A stretch of 64,000 nucleotides of DNA, from NCBI GenBank assembly GCA_963969365.1, contig OZ017758.1, forward strand, positions 1,426,001 to 1,490,000, written 5' to 3'. Shown here one piece after another: positions 22,101 to 33,300 of the stretch. Under the pieces are notes generated by a model, which was not told the origin of the DNA, did no database searches, and saw only the letters and a list, made by a program, of their open reading frames with translations. Numbering within the stretch: position 1 is the first letter of the stretch; every line of letters starts with the position of its first letter. Position numbers and translations under genes: made by a program. Source of the DNA: Asterochloris sp. CNOR1. Taxonomy: Eukaryota > Chlorophyta > Trebouxiophyceae > Trebouxiales > Trebouxiaceae.

Positions 22101-22504
22101 CGTTTGATTCTGAGTCCAGCTATCCCTATGGCATGGATCAGGTTGATGAGCTGTTGGCAGTCCGCCGCTTGGTGTGTGGCTACATGCTTTGGGGTGCTTC
22201 CCAGCTGCATTTTGCTTGCCATTGACTCCACTCTGTGCTGTGACCTGCAGCTGAGGCAGTGAAGTCGCCGACAAGCATTGCTTCAGCAGCCTATGCCTCC
22301 CCCAAGTCCTCTGGAGGGGCTGACAAAACCGTAGATGCCCTTCGCGAGCGCCTAAATCGGGTGAACATGAGCTCTGGTGGCAGGCCTGATAGTGCCCATG
22401 TGCAGCAATCTGGCAGCTCAGGGGAGGGGGCTGCCACAGGCACCATGGCGGCGCTGCAGCTACGCATGCAACGTCTCAGAATGGGCTCAAAGGACGAGCT
22501 CTGA
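4170..22504 (+). CDS. MOR1: MOR1/XMAP215/ch-TOG family microtubule polymerase, multi-TOG
   Basis: Role known: XMAP215/Dis1 proteins bind tubulin through TOG (HEAT-repeat) domains and speed plus-end growth; plant MOR1/GEM1 organises cortical and division arrays. Seen: ATG 4170 opens TOG1 (LGDRVAHKNWKVRCEVYEEI), exon 4170-4332. It continues at about 4479, 4744-4867, 5137-5216 (KVPKVVVAAADIITTAV), 5344-5449 and 5767-6024, which ends in an acidic Ala/Glu linker. TOG2 starts near 6367 (GLASKKWTERRDALQSLRAL), then 6766-6969 and 7242-7506. TOG3 starts at 9090 (LQSANWKERLTSMERLLEQV), with parts near 9703-9940 and 10222-10484. TOG4 starts near 10834 (LGSANWKERNAAVEEFEEIL), with parts near 11687 and 12052-12318. 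A Ser-rich basic linker lies near 13050-13260. TOG5-like exons follow, near 13440-15850 (LASKNNRTRVEAAEALGDII). The C-terminal conserved region runs from about 17690 to 21760. The protein ends MQRLRMGSKDEL (TGA 22502-22504). The gene is long because introns are numerous, and many contain echoes of their own exons (listed separately). Not every internal exon was pinned. Confidence 0.93.
6241..6420 (+). repeat. Exon echoes before TOG2 first exon (two decayed copies + exon)
   Basis: Three head-to-tail units begin near 6241, 6301 and 6362, about 60 nt each. The third is the real exon edge encoding AYDFSEPVDVL. Shared words include CTCTGAG, CCTGTGGAC and GTGGACTGCAGCTGTG-like text. The two upstream units carry stops or frameshifts and lie inside the intron. 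Confidence 0.8.
7605..7643 (+). repeat. Exon echo downstream of MOR1 exon 7242-7506
   Basis: The stretch from 7605 to 7643 repeats exon positions about 7460-7500, including the shared AGCGCGTCTGTG near the exon end. It lies about 145 nt downstream inside the intron. Confidence 0.55.
9008..9127 (+). repeat. Exon echo upstream of TOG3 first exon
   Basis: Positions 9008-9057 repeat 9078-9127 at an offset of 70 nt, starting with the acceptor text TGTGTGCAGGCGT in both. The downstream member is the real acceptor and exon (VLEGLQSANWKE). The upstream member keeps the acceptor but diverges after about 30 nt. Confidence 0.72.
9543..9725 (+). repeat. Four-fold acceptor-region echo in TOG3 intron
   Basis: Four related units begin near 9543, 9591, 9634 and 9692, each a variant of GGGCACYCTGCAGGTGAT followed by an AGCA/GCAAGGC stretch. 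The last is the real exon edge (VMSKAFELI). Spacing is about 43-58 nt. Confidence 0.65.
11060..11610 (+). repeat. Three decayed copies of the TOG4 exon end
   Basis: The exon end at 11075-11128 (QPNVGDLMPALK and its donor) is echoed near 11181-11243, 11278-11360 and 11548-11605. The second copy keeps GACCTGATGCCGGTGCTCAAG and also resembles the intron that follows the true donor (CATGTCACTTGTC). All copies lie between true exons. Confidence 0.78.
12198..12371 (+). repeat. Exon echo after MOR1 exon 12052-12318
   Basis: Exon text 12198-12232 (GGGCAGGCTGGCAAG core) recurs at 12335-12371 in the following intron (GGGCTGCAGGCTGGCAAG). Confidence 0.45.
13992..14450 (+). repeat. Exon/intron-boundary duplication in TOG5 region
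   Basis: About 85 nt around the donor near 14006 recur near 14361-14448. Shared order: CAGCAGRTGGTGGG, CAGTGYGCTGTGA-like text, CTGGCTGACMTRTCC. A further weak copy lies near 14195. Confidence 0.65.
14793..15054 (+). repeat. Exon echoes upstream of DRIRHLHRELL exon
   Basis: The exon starting near 14981 (DRIRHLHRELLRQARALHPT) is preceded by a full-length decayed copy at 14793-14869, which shares CAGGAC at the start and TGCACCCCACTCTGC/ACGCTGC near the end. A partial copy lies at 14876-14922 (ATCAGGCACCTGTAC). Confidence 0.8.
16985..17437 (+). repeat. Tandem array of about five decayed exon copies
   Basis: The exon end encoding QRGFAMLQGRDLPQ, with its donor GTGAGGCAGG (16985-17049), is repeated near 17064-17128, 17139-17197, 17215-17270, 17290-17344 and 17377-17437. 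Most copies keep CATGCT, an ACCTGCC-like block and a GAGGCRGG block. Spacing is about 75-85 nt, and all copies are frameshifted or stopped. Confidence 0.78.
18130..18318 (+). repeat. Exon duplicate, about 83% identical, still open
   Basis: Positions 18131-18195 and 18230-18294 are copies offset by 99 nt. I counted about 11 differences over 64 nt. They encode VFGAAIQDVVQTGLAPSSL and VFDAAIQDMERTGLAPSSR. The upstream copy has an acceptor and a possible donor (GCTG|GTACGC). The downstream copy continues into the conserved exon. Confidence 0.85.
19601..19874 (+). repeat. Two echoes upstream of EVDLDELLLSIHDFF exon
   Basis: The real exon start at about 19828-19874 is echoed near 19601-19662 and 19711-19764, spacing about 110 nt. 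Each copy starts GCAG then a GTCGACCT/TTGGATTT block, then TTCTGCTCA-like text. Confidence 0.78.
19998..20232 (+). repeat. Two echoes downstream of ADDDKPLRMVKTILHEL exon
   Basis: Exon text 19912-19972 recurs near 19998-20048 (GACCATCCTGC kept) and near 20175-20232 (GACAATGACAAGCCACTGC kept). Both copies lie in the intron after the exon. Confidence 0.7.
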
Positions 22505-24354
22505 CCCAAGGCCTGGCCCCTCACCAAATGAACCATTCATGACTTCAGTCTATTTGCCTGTGCATTGTTCATCAGCTTCATTGTGATGGCATTTCATACA
22601 TCTGAGACATCAAAGTACCTGAGATTGCACCAGCTGGCAGCCTGTTGTTGCTGCACTACTGCTCTTGCGGAAGTCATGACTCACTAACAGACCATCTGAC
22701 TGTGCAAGACTGACCCTGTGTAGATGCCTGCTGTCCTGATGGCAGCATGGCCATGATAGACAATGCAGACATGAAGCACACAGTCATGAAATTGTTATGG
22801 TGACAAACAGCTCATCAAGGGCTGCCTTGTGACGGAGGTTGAGACACAAAAAGCTGTGGGCAGTGACGCAGGCCACTTCATCAGCTGCGCTTGGCCCTCT
22901 CAGGATGCATCATCCCCTTTTCCGGCTCAATCGGTGTTCTTGCTGCTCCTCAGACCTGTCAATCTCTGGCAGCATTGTGAGCTACTTGAACTAGATGTCA
23001 TGTACAGGGTCCACTGCAGGTAACAGCAACTGAACGAGTGTACACATGTGAGACTTCAGAGGCAGCAGTACGGCTGGCAGCACTCAAAGACAAGTTCTGA
23101 AGCCATCCAGAGTGTACAAAACTGTGTCCTCAGCAGGCTTCAACTTGGGGGCTGCCTGAATGCTGTCGCCTCCTCCACTGCTGCTGGGCTGCAGTTGAGC
23201 CAATTGATCAGATATCTGCAGCCAGGACCAGCGTCATGGTACCATGTGGTGGCATGCACAGTGTGCAGCCACCAGCAGACATACCCACCCGCACACCTGC
23301 TGCATGCCGAGAGCCACAAGCATGCATCACTAGGTGACCAATGCAGCCCAACCACACGAGAATGCACAGGCCTAAGTACAAGTGTTGAAGTCCCCAAAAG
23401 CAGCAGCAGGTTCCAGCCCAGGGATGGCCTGCGCAGCCATCGGGGGACGGCCACGGCTGCCAGGCACCCTGACGCAGACCCTAGCTGGCCTCCCAGCCGT
23501 ATTGTGCAGGCCAGGACACCTGGCAAGATGTTCAGCACACGCCTGCACGCAAGGCATGCTGCTGAGGCATCCTGCTTCTGACACATGCTGTGACCTGATG
23601 GCCATAGCGGCATGCGGGGACAAGCCTCTTCGAAAGCAAAGACGTTCATGAAGACCAGATCCTCCTTCAAGTTTTCCACTTTGACAAGGTCCTGCCAGGT
23701 CCTGCTGTTCCGCAGAGGCCTTGTTCTGGAGCCAGCTCAGGCTACACATGGCATTTTCATGGAAGGGTTCCCGTGCGCAACAACGCCGTCCAGGCGCCCT
23801 GTGACTGCGTAGCCTTTTGCTTGGTCGCCACACTATGCTGCTAGGTCTGGGAGATCAGAAGCAAAGAGGCAGAGGCAAACTCTGCACAAACCGAGGCAGA
23901 GGTGCCCATGTAACCACCTTTAGCTTAATCTGCTTAGACTTATAAGCAGATATCGCAACCTGTGCTGCACAGCGCTGGCCAACTCCTGCACAGTGACATG
24001 CACAGCACACACAGGCATTCGCTGTCAGATGCCTTCAGCTGGCTCATCCCATGCTGCTGGCCTCAACGTGCCAAGTTGATCTGCATTGTCACGTGAACCC
24101 GCTCACCATCTCATCACCAGAATGATCCGTCAAGATAGGCTGGGGGCCCCTTGCTAGTGATGAAGCTTGCTTAGGATGTGTGTGCATGTGTCACAGAGGA
24201 TGTCAGGATGTTGGCCCCATGACCCAACTGCTGACTTGACGGATTCTGAATGCTAGAATCTAAATCCCAGCATGGCCTGCAAGTTCCCACTGGTACCTTG
24301 ATTGGCTGTGCTGTGTTGTTCAGATCGTGCTCAGATCGATCACAACCTCCTGAC
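22505..24354. other. 1.85-kb interval with no confident gene
   Basis: It lies between the MOR1 stop and the SCC3 start. The only coding hint is on the minus strand near 23620-23690 (DLVKVENLKEDLVFMNVFAF), which looks exon-like but has no flanking exons I can join. A short 8-bp inverted repeat (ATCTGCTT/AAGCAGAT, about 23929-23953) is present. The interval must hold the MOR1 3' UTR and the SCC3 promoter; a degenerate minus-strand gene is possible. Confidence 0.4.
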
Positions 24355-27300
24355 ATGACAACGAGGACCCGCCCTTCCCACAACAAGTTAGCAACAGAAC
24401 CCGCTGCTGTCAGCGATGAGGGGGCTGACAGGTATGCGCATCCCGTTGATGGCTCTTGCTTCTTATAGCAAGCAGTGTAGCCATCCTTGCATGCTGCAGC
24501 GACCATGACCGGGCTCTCAAGGATGGTGAGGGGGGCAGTGATGGAGAGCGCTCCCACAGTGAAGAAGAGGCACAGCCTCTGACGCCAAAGCGGCGCAAAG
24601 TAGGGCCTGCATTACTTATGAATGCATCGCTTCTTCCTGCTGGTGCATTCAGTGCCACCAGCCCTTTTCCATCCAGCCCTTCTCCAAGGCCCGTCTTTGG
24701 CTATGTCATGTGCGTGCCGCATGCAGGTAACCCGTGCTGCAGAGCGTCGCAGAGCGCAGAGGCAGCAGGCTGACGATGGTTCTCTCTTTAGTACGTGATA
24801 GCCCAAGCCATGCTGCACACAATTGCTGCATGCAATGAGCGTTCCCCTCCACTGCTTTGCTGGACTGTGCTGTCACCATGTCATTCTTACTCATGCCAGG
24901 TCCCTGGGGTGGCTACAGGTCTGATCAGGCATGTCAGAGACCCAGATGTGGAGAAAGCAGCGGAGGCAAGCAGCATGCCCTTGTCCTGGCTGCCCTGCTG
25001 CTGCTCAGGTCGCCAACTGCCTCTGCTTTGTGTGACTGGTCCTCAGCAAAGCTCAGTAACGCACACTACTGATGCAGGACTGGGTGGGGCACTACCAGCT
25101 GGACGCAGCTGCAGCCACAGCTGAGCTACTGACGCTGATAGCCCAGGTGGGTTCGCTGCAGGGCAGGAGTCTGCTTGTCATGCTCAGCAGAAGCAGTGTT
25201 GCAGTAGCGCTGACGCAGAGCTCAGTTGTAACCCATGTGCATGCCTCGTGCAGGCAGCTGGCTGCAATGTTGAAGTCACCAAGGAGGAGGCAGAGGACGG
25301 AGAGGTGGACAAGCTCGTGGCGCGGCTACTGGAGGTTGCCATGCAGGTAGCCTCAACTGCACACGGGCCTGTTGCCTGCATCAGGTGTCGTCTGCTAGAC
25401 CCCTCAAGGTGGACAAGCTGGTGGCAGGCTGCTGGAGGTGACCATGCAGGTGGGGCTTTGCTGGCAGGCGTGCCTGCCGCCGGCATGGGAGCCTCCAGTT
25501 TGAGGTTCTGAAATGGACAGGCTTGTGACATTCTACAAGCGGTTTTCTTTCCAGCTGGCATGCTGGTCTTCTGCATCATGGGGCCTTGTGCTCGGACATT
25601 GAAACAGACAGGCCGTTGGCAGCCTGCTGGAGGTTGCCAAACAGGCAAGATGACTTCAGACATACCTGTCTGAGCATGGCGGGCTTCACCTTTATGTGCA
25701 TGAGCTTGTAGCGATGGTACAGGAGGCTGCTATGCAGGTGGGTGTTAGCAAGCCAGCATGCCCAACTTTTGCATGAGGGGCCTCTTCCAGTAATTCTAAA
25801 AGTGAACGAGCTGGTGGCAGGCCAGTCAGCTGGCCAGACAGACCAGCTTCCGGCTGACAGGCATGTTCTGCTAATCCCTGAGGCCAGCAAGTGAAAGTCA
25901 CCAGCTCAACCTCACCAACCACCGCTGTGCCGTCCGGGATGGCCAGGAAGGAGCACAGCAGATCTGCAGGCTTTCTTTTGGACACGCAGCGTTGCCTTTC
26001 CATGATGATGACGAGCACCCTGTCACAAGCATCAAGACAATGGTCTTTGCCCTGCCCTGCAGGATGAGTTCCACGACCCCTTCAAAGCTCGGCAATCCAA
26101 GGACTTCCGCAGCAATTACCTGGAGCTGTGGCACAGGCTCATCCGGGCAGCCAAGGAAGATGATCTGCTGTTTGACGAGTTCATGCTGGACAAGGTGTCC
26201 ACCCTCCTGCTGGCCCTCAACTGGTGAGGCATCGCACGCCTGAAAGCACTGCAGGCAGCACAAGATGCATCGTGCATGAGGCCTGCCGGGAGCAGCCCGT
26301 ACCCAGACAGACAAGGGAAGGGAGGCTCAAGAGACACTGACAGATGCTGGGCACCCACCCTTCATGGTACCCCTCCAGACAAGCTCATGGAACCTTCTGC
26401 AGTGCACCTGCAGCCTTAACCCTGGGCCCGCTCGGCTGCCACTCTGGTATATCCGCAGACAGCTGCGTGACCCAGGGCGAGTTGCCTGCTTCCAGGGGCG
26501 ATCAGCTGCATCTCACCGGCAGCTGGGCCTTGCAGTGGCCCCCTGCAATGGTGGCACACTGAGAGCTAGGCACACCTCCGCAGATAGCCAAGAATCTTCA
26601 CCTGGCTCCCACTCCACCTGCATTGTGGCCATGTGCATCAGAGGGTCTGCTCAATACCACCTGCTGGGTGCCCGTAGCTTATGGTGTCCTATTTTGGAGC
26701 GCATCTCCCTAGCAGCCCTGCCTTGGCACGCACAGCTGCACCGCTCCCACTCTTTGCTGCAGTTCAGTGGTAAGGCAGTTCCGCTACACGTCCACGCTGA
26801 CGGCAGTCCAGCTGGTGACATCCTGGCTGCACGTGATGGGCGTGCTGTCTGAGGCCCGAGACACAGCTGAGCGCCAGCAGGCAGCTGAGAGGAAGAAGGG
26901 CAACAAGGTCAGGCCTGTCATGCAGCGCTGGCCCCAAGCTGCAGAGGGTTGGTGGCAGAGGGCTGGTGCGTCCTCGCCTGAGTCTTAGGCTTGTCACTCC
27001 ATGACTGCCACCATTTCAGCGGCAGGTTCAGCATTCTGCCTGCGCCAGGATGAGCTGTTGCCTTTGGGCTGCGTCCTCCCAACATGAACAGCGCAGCTTG
27101 CACAAGGCACAGTTCCTCCCCCCCGACTTGCATGCGTGTCACCCTCACTGCCTTTGCAGGCATGCAAGGCCAGGCACCAGCCAAAGGTGTAGGCACACCT
27201 GCACATGCTCAGCAGTGCTGCCTGTGCCCCAGGTCCTATGTTTGCAGATGGTTTGCAGACCCACAGCTGACTTTACTGCCCCTCCAGGCGTGTCAGGCTG

Positions 27301-30300
27301 AGGCCCTGCAAACCATCTGCGGAGTTGTGACATGCCCCCCAGCAGACCGCTGTCACCGCCACATTCTAAGGCTTTGCTGAACCGCTCGCTGCCCAAGCTC
27401 AAATCTATCTCTGGTGCTGCACGCCTGCAACCTCACCTGCTTGCAGATTGTGAACAGTCATCCGGCTGAAAGTGCAGCCCCACTCCAGGCATGTCTGTCC
27501 ATAGCTCAAGTTCCCTGACCCTGCAGGCGCGTGAGGCCACCCACCAGCAGACCATCGACCGCTGCCACACCCACGTGACTGCACTGAAGGCCCACGTGGA
27601 TAATCTGTTCCAGAATGTGATGGGCAACCGTTTCCGCGATGTGGCTGAGGAGATCCGGGCGCTGGTCATCGAGGGCATTGGCACCTGGATTGAGCAGATG
27701 CCCTCCGAGTTCCTGCAGGACAAATACCTCAAGTATGTGGCCTGGGCCCTGTCTGACAAGGTGAGACAGGCTGCTGTTTCAGGCCCTGCATGTCCACTCA
27801 CCAGCCAGCAGCCTGTCTGGCCATCAGGACCGAGGGAGCGGTCGAGCAGCAAACCACCTGCATGCTGTGTGAAGCATGTCCTTGCCGACATGTGGCCCGA
27901 GTCCTGACTGATAAGGGGAGTCTTGCCCAGCCGACCGCCTGCATGTCGCCTGGGACATGTAGACCAGCGCCTGCAGTGGGCCCAACGCCCTACCTGCATG
28001 TGAGCTGGGCTGAGGGGGCCTGAAGGCAGCCTGCTCACCATGCATGAATGCTCAGATCTCCACTGCGGCCAACCCCTGCTTCGAGTAGCAGACGCAAGTC
28101 CGCACGTCTGCAGGACCCCCTGGTGCGTGACGCAGCAACGTCTGCCCTGCTGGCCATCTACCGCAGCAGCGAGCATGTGGACAGCATGCGCGCCTTCACG
28201 CAGCGCTTCTCCCAGCGCTTTGCCGAGCTGGTGTACGACGTGGACGAAGAAGTTGCCGTCAAAGGGGTGGGGCTTCATCTGGGCTCTGATTCCACGTGGG
28301 CTGCAAGGCGTCCTGTGAAGGGGTGCAGCGGTGCATGCTGTGGCTGGCCAGAGTGTTGAATGCATGGCAGAAGGATACCCGTATGCCACCAAAGCGGTGG
28401 GAGAATGTGCAGTCAAGAAGGATGTGCACTTCAAGGCTTGGCAAGGCACAATCAGCAGTTTGCTGCCCTGCTCCGTCATATCGATAAGGATGTGGCCTTG
28501 GAAGGGACTGCGTTGCCATCAGCTGCTCAAGTGCTTGGCTAGAATGGCCCTGCAGGTGGGTGATGGTGTACGGTCGTCAGCAGGTGACGCTTTCAGAGGC
28601 CTGCACAGCTTGCTATGCCGTCACAGGCATGAGACACACGTCTATGACCTTGCTGGGGTGATGGGGGTACCAACTGCATGTCAGAGGTCTGCTTACTTGT
28701 TGCTGCTGTTATGACTGCCGTTTCCGGCATTGCTGCTCTTGTTTGGTTGCTGGGGGGGTGGTGCCCAGCACGCATGTGTGATGGGCTACTTTGTTACATG
28801 CCCAATCTTAACCTGTTTGCAGCAACTGCAACATGCAAGCTGTTGGGCTGCTGCAGATTGAGCTGCTGACTATCCTGGTCAAGCTGGAGGAATTGCCCAC
28901 AGCCCAGGCAGCTGAGGTGTATAGATTGCTGCTGGACGACAGCCGGGCAGTCAGGCATGCAGTGGCTGAGCTGGTGGCCAGCGTCCAGGAGGCGCAGGGG
29001 CAGAGCTTCCTGCAGTCCCAGCAGGTGAGGACAGCCTGCACTGGGGCAAAGATTAGCTGCAGTCTCAGCAAGTGGTGGCAGCTCGTTTCAGTGGCAGAAA
29101 AGGTCTCGGTCCCAGCATTGTGGGACACACTCTGAGCTTCATGCATTGCAAGCTGGTGATGCTTGTGGGCATCTTGACGACCTGCTAACTGGTGCTGAAG
29201 TTGACCTTCCTCCTGCAACCTCTGCGCATCACATTTCTTGGATCTGCAATACGGTGCGCCACAAGCACATGCTATTCAGATGACTGTGCCTGTGCCGTTG
29301 TGATGATTGCTGCTGGTCGCTGCAGACTCAGACACAGAGCCAAGGGAAGCGCGCAAGGAGCCAGCGCGCAGGCAAGGAGAGTCACAGCAAGCCGGAGCTG
29401 CAGCTTTCAGGCCTGCTGCACCTCATGCAGATGCTGGCCAACATTGAGGTAGGCATCGTGTGAAGTGTCCCTTCACAATCTCAGAGTTGCACACTGCACT
29501 CTACTGGCAGCCGCTGCACCTGGCTGCTCCACATCAGCTGGTTGCACAGCAACAGCGGCAGAGAACTTCCCTGCATGCCCAATGCAGCACATGTCGTTGC
29601 ACAGCATTGTGGTTCTACGGCACATGCCATGTGCCAGGCCCAATAGCAGCCCCTTTGCTGCAAAAAGCATGCTCCAGCCCTCACTTGAGCCCTATTTGCT
29701 GCCCAAGCCCTTGCAGTGGCCACGCTGCCGCAGTGCGCAACCTTTGCTCCGTGCAGGTCTTGGGCTGCTCCCAGCTTCAAAAAAGGTCCTTCTGCTGCAG
29801 GATGGGGAGACACTGGAGGACAGTGAGCGTCTGCGACTGTCCAGTGCTGGCCTGAGGGGGGATGAGCAGCCACTGCCGCCCCGGATGGTCAGCTTCATTG
29901 TGGACGCACTGCAAGACAGGTGGGGCCCCAGATTGCAATGCTGACCCATGGCTGTGTGGGCTGAGTGACTTGTTGCTGGGGTCTCAGCTGATGCTGCAAG
30001 AGCAGTGCTGCTCTTGCTGCGGGTCCTCACAGGTCAGACAGGCTTGACCCCTGATCTGTTGCCAGAGCTGTACTTTTGGCAATCATATATTGACTGAAGT
30101 CGCTGCTCTGTTGTCCAGAATGGAGGTCCTCAAGAACTGGAAGGTCATGACAGAAGGCCTGCTTTTTGATGAAGCAGTGGAGGCGCGCTCCAGTGCTGCC
30201 ACCACCAATCTGGTGCAGCTGCTCAGGGAGGCAGCCCACAGGGCGGCCGGAGGCAGTTTAAGCCAGGGTGACACTAAGTGAGCAGCAGGGGCCATGCTAT

Positions 30301-33300
30301 CCATGATGTGTATGTGAATAGCTCGCTTGTGTGCAGCTGAGGCTGCATGCATCACCCTATATGTTCACCTGTGTGCACTTCCTTACGAAGAAGTGTCTGC
30401 TGTGAATGGTCAGGGCGGCATCTACCAGTCAGCTGATAGAGTGCTGTGCAGGAAGCAGCCCACCAAGGCCAGGATAGCAGCTGCAGCACAGAGCAAGCAG
30501 CAGCTGACCCTGGTGTTGATGAAGTGCCTGCCAGACCTGCTGATGCGATTCCAGGCAGACGCCGTCAAGGTGCAGCACAGCGCCGTCTGCATCTGGATAG
30601 GATCATACCTTCTGCAATGCGGGCAAGCGCAGCGCATTTACACAGCGGCGTCTCTTGTGCTTTTGCTCCAGAGGGCTGATCTCGAGACAGTGGTGCTGTT
30701 TGCTCTGGTACTGCTGAGGCCAGAACATTTCACACTGGTGTTCAGGCCTGAATCTTGCATGCAGGCTGCTGCACTGGTCAGCATGGTGCGCGATGTGAAG
30801 CTGGAGCTGTACCCCTTGAAACAGCAGCAGGAGGCCTTCATACAGCTGCTGCGAGCCGTGGTTGACATCCTGGACAAGCATGTGGACACGGCAGCTGTGG
30901 TCGAAGCCTGCACCACACTTGTGCACTGCCTCCGCGAGGCCCCTGAGGAGCTCAAGGTGCAGCTGCTGCAGGACACATGTGCGATGCGTATACTTGCTGG
31001 GCAGGTTTGTCTGTGCATGCTGCCTGCATAAGCTGCAAATCCAGGGTGCATTCTTTCAGCTCTACTTCTCATGCAGGTATGCTCATCTGGCAGGCAGAAT
31101 GTCATCAGATTGAAGTGCTGGCACCTCTGACTTGCCTGGTTGTGCTGGCCGCGAAGGTGCTGGCTGGCTGCACATGTGTGGCCCGCCCCTGCTGCAGGAC
31201 AGCACTTGAGCTGTGCTGAGGAGCCCAGTGCATGCCCAGCCCCAGAAGGCAGCTCTGGACAAGTGCACAAGCTGCTGTGGTGATTGAAGGGCGCCTGACG
31301 ACATGCCGATGCGCTGCCCTGGCGTTGCTGCAGGACAGCACCCAGCTTGTGCTGAGCGAGGCAGTAAATGCCCAGTCTCACAAGCTCAAGGAGGCTGCCA
31401 TCTCCATCAGTGTTATGGCAGCAGAGGATCTGGCTGCAGCAGCTGAGGTGTATGGCAGCGAAGGGAGCCTGGGCACAGACCTGCGCCAAGAGGATGAGGA
31501 CCTGTTTGCCTGTAGGCAAGTGGACAGGGCTTGATAGGGATGCTGCTGCCCCTGAAAGCTTTTGGGCAAGTTGGCAACAACATGTGGTGTCTTGTGTTCA
31601 ACTGCTGCATTGCATTGCCGCATCTGAATGCTTCACAGGAACAAGTTTTGCCATTTTCAGCTGGAGCTTCTGATATTTGTGGGTGGCTGTACGCAGGGCG
31701 GCCCTGCTCAGGCTGACAGGTCTTCAGATCAGGTGCCAGCAGGCAAATGAGGGCCCCGAGTTGTGGGACAGCCTGCAGATCCTGCTGCAGGTGAGCCTTT
31801 CTTGTCATGCACTGCCATCGGAAGGTTGCACAAATCGCTCAGGGCGCCTTGCGGCGGATGCTGCCATGCATCATCAGTGCCTGCAACTGTCTCGCCTGCA
31901 TCTGTTGTGCACATATGCCAAAGTGACAGCCCGCTTCTCTCATGCTGAAAGCCCTTCTGCGGACATGCAGATGGCAGCAGATGGGCGGTCGCCTGGCCTG
32001 CCCATCACCGGCCTGGCCATCCAGGCTGCCTTTGTGCACCTCCTGTGGGGCCTGCAACGCCTCAAAAGCACAACCAGCCCCTCCAGCCAGGAGCTGACTG
32101 ACTTGGCAGGGCAGGCACAGGCCCTGGCAGACCAGCTGGAGCGCATCTTTGCCACGGCCGAGACCCTGGAGCAGCAGGACGCCGTCTTCCAGACACAGGC
32201 AGACCTGTTCCTGATCTTCAGCCCGGACAAGCTGCTGGTGAGTGCGCACTACAGCACATGTGCCTGGGGCCTCATGGTCACTGGGTCCTGGTGCGCACTG
32301 CTGCCTGCTGCTGCGTCTTATAGCTGCCGTTTGTGTGGCCGGCCTGCTTGGTGCAAGCCACTTTTGAGCACTCTGTGCCAGTTGACATGATGAACATCTG
32401 AGGATCAGCAGCATTTTGGAATTGACAGCACCTGCCAGGCTGATGCTCCCTCTGCGCCCCTCTGCAGGCTCGCTTCGCCGCGGTGGCAGTCCATCCCAGT
32501 GAGGACTGCCTGCGCCACTTCTGGGACCACTGCGAGAACCTGCTGCAGCGCCCTGGGCCGCATGTGGAACGGCAGGGCCTTGACAGCAAGCAAGTACAGG
32601 AGCTGCAAGATGCAGTGAGCAGATTGCAAAGATGTTTGAAAAGACATGCTGGTTTTGCGTTGTGAATGTTGGGTGCCTGCTGCCGGAGCTTCTTCACAAG
32701 GGCACACTGGCAGGCTCCAATGGTCAAATTGAGGCAGTGTCCAACACTGCACAAACCAGGTCGCTGCTCTGTCTCCGGGCAAGGCAGTGGGAGCCTCCGC
32801 AGAGTCGTTGCTGTATGCATGCGGATGCTGCCAGAGCCCAGCGCTGCAGGCACACCTGGGGTACCACCGACAAGCAGCACTGGGCTGCACTTCCGCAGGC
32901 CATGTGGCGATTGACTTCCGTTGTGTGGCACTGCTCTGCAAAGGCATACACCAACTGTTGGCTGCTGCTGCAACATCTGAACACCGCCCATCTTGGTGCT
33001 ACTGCAGGCCCAGGACCAGGCAGAGCGCAGCAAACAAGATGCTCTGAGCTCTGTTGGGCGCCTGGTTGCCTTCCAGGCCGCCTCCGCGCACCAGTGGCTG
33101 GCGGGGCAGCTGGTGTCGCACATGGTTGGCCATGACAAGGCAGTAAGCCGTAGCAGACTCTGGCAGGCTGTATCCAGCATCCTGCAGCTGCAGGGGCTTG
33201 AGCTTTGGCATCTTGAATTTTTGCGTGAGCAGCTCTGATCAGGCCCTGGCAGGCTGCTGTGTCAGGCACATGTGGGGTGTCTCCATGTTCTCAGGGAGGA

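Noticed and set aside
23372-23833. Minus-strand gene of 153 codons
   Set aside because: Composition is noisy and I could not join exons; only the DLVKVENLKEDLVFMNVFAF stretch (another frame) looked coding, so it is noted as a possible remnant only.
23925-23955. tRNA or terminator from the ATCTGCTT/AAGCAGAT stem
   Set aside because: Only an 8-bp stem with a short loop; no D, anticodon or T arm could be drawn.
27433-28479. 348-codon minus-strand open frame
   Set aside because: Antisense to the stromalin-domain exons of SCC3; no recognisable motif.
30638-33180. Long minus-strand open frames (about 290-300 codons)
   Set aside because: Antisense shadows of SCC3 HEAT-repeat exons.
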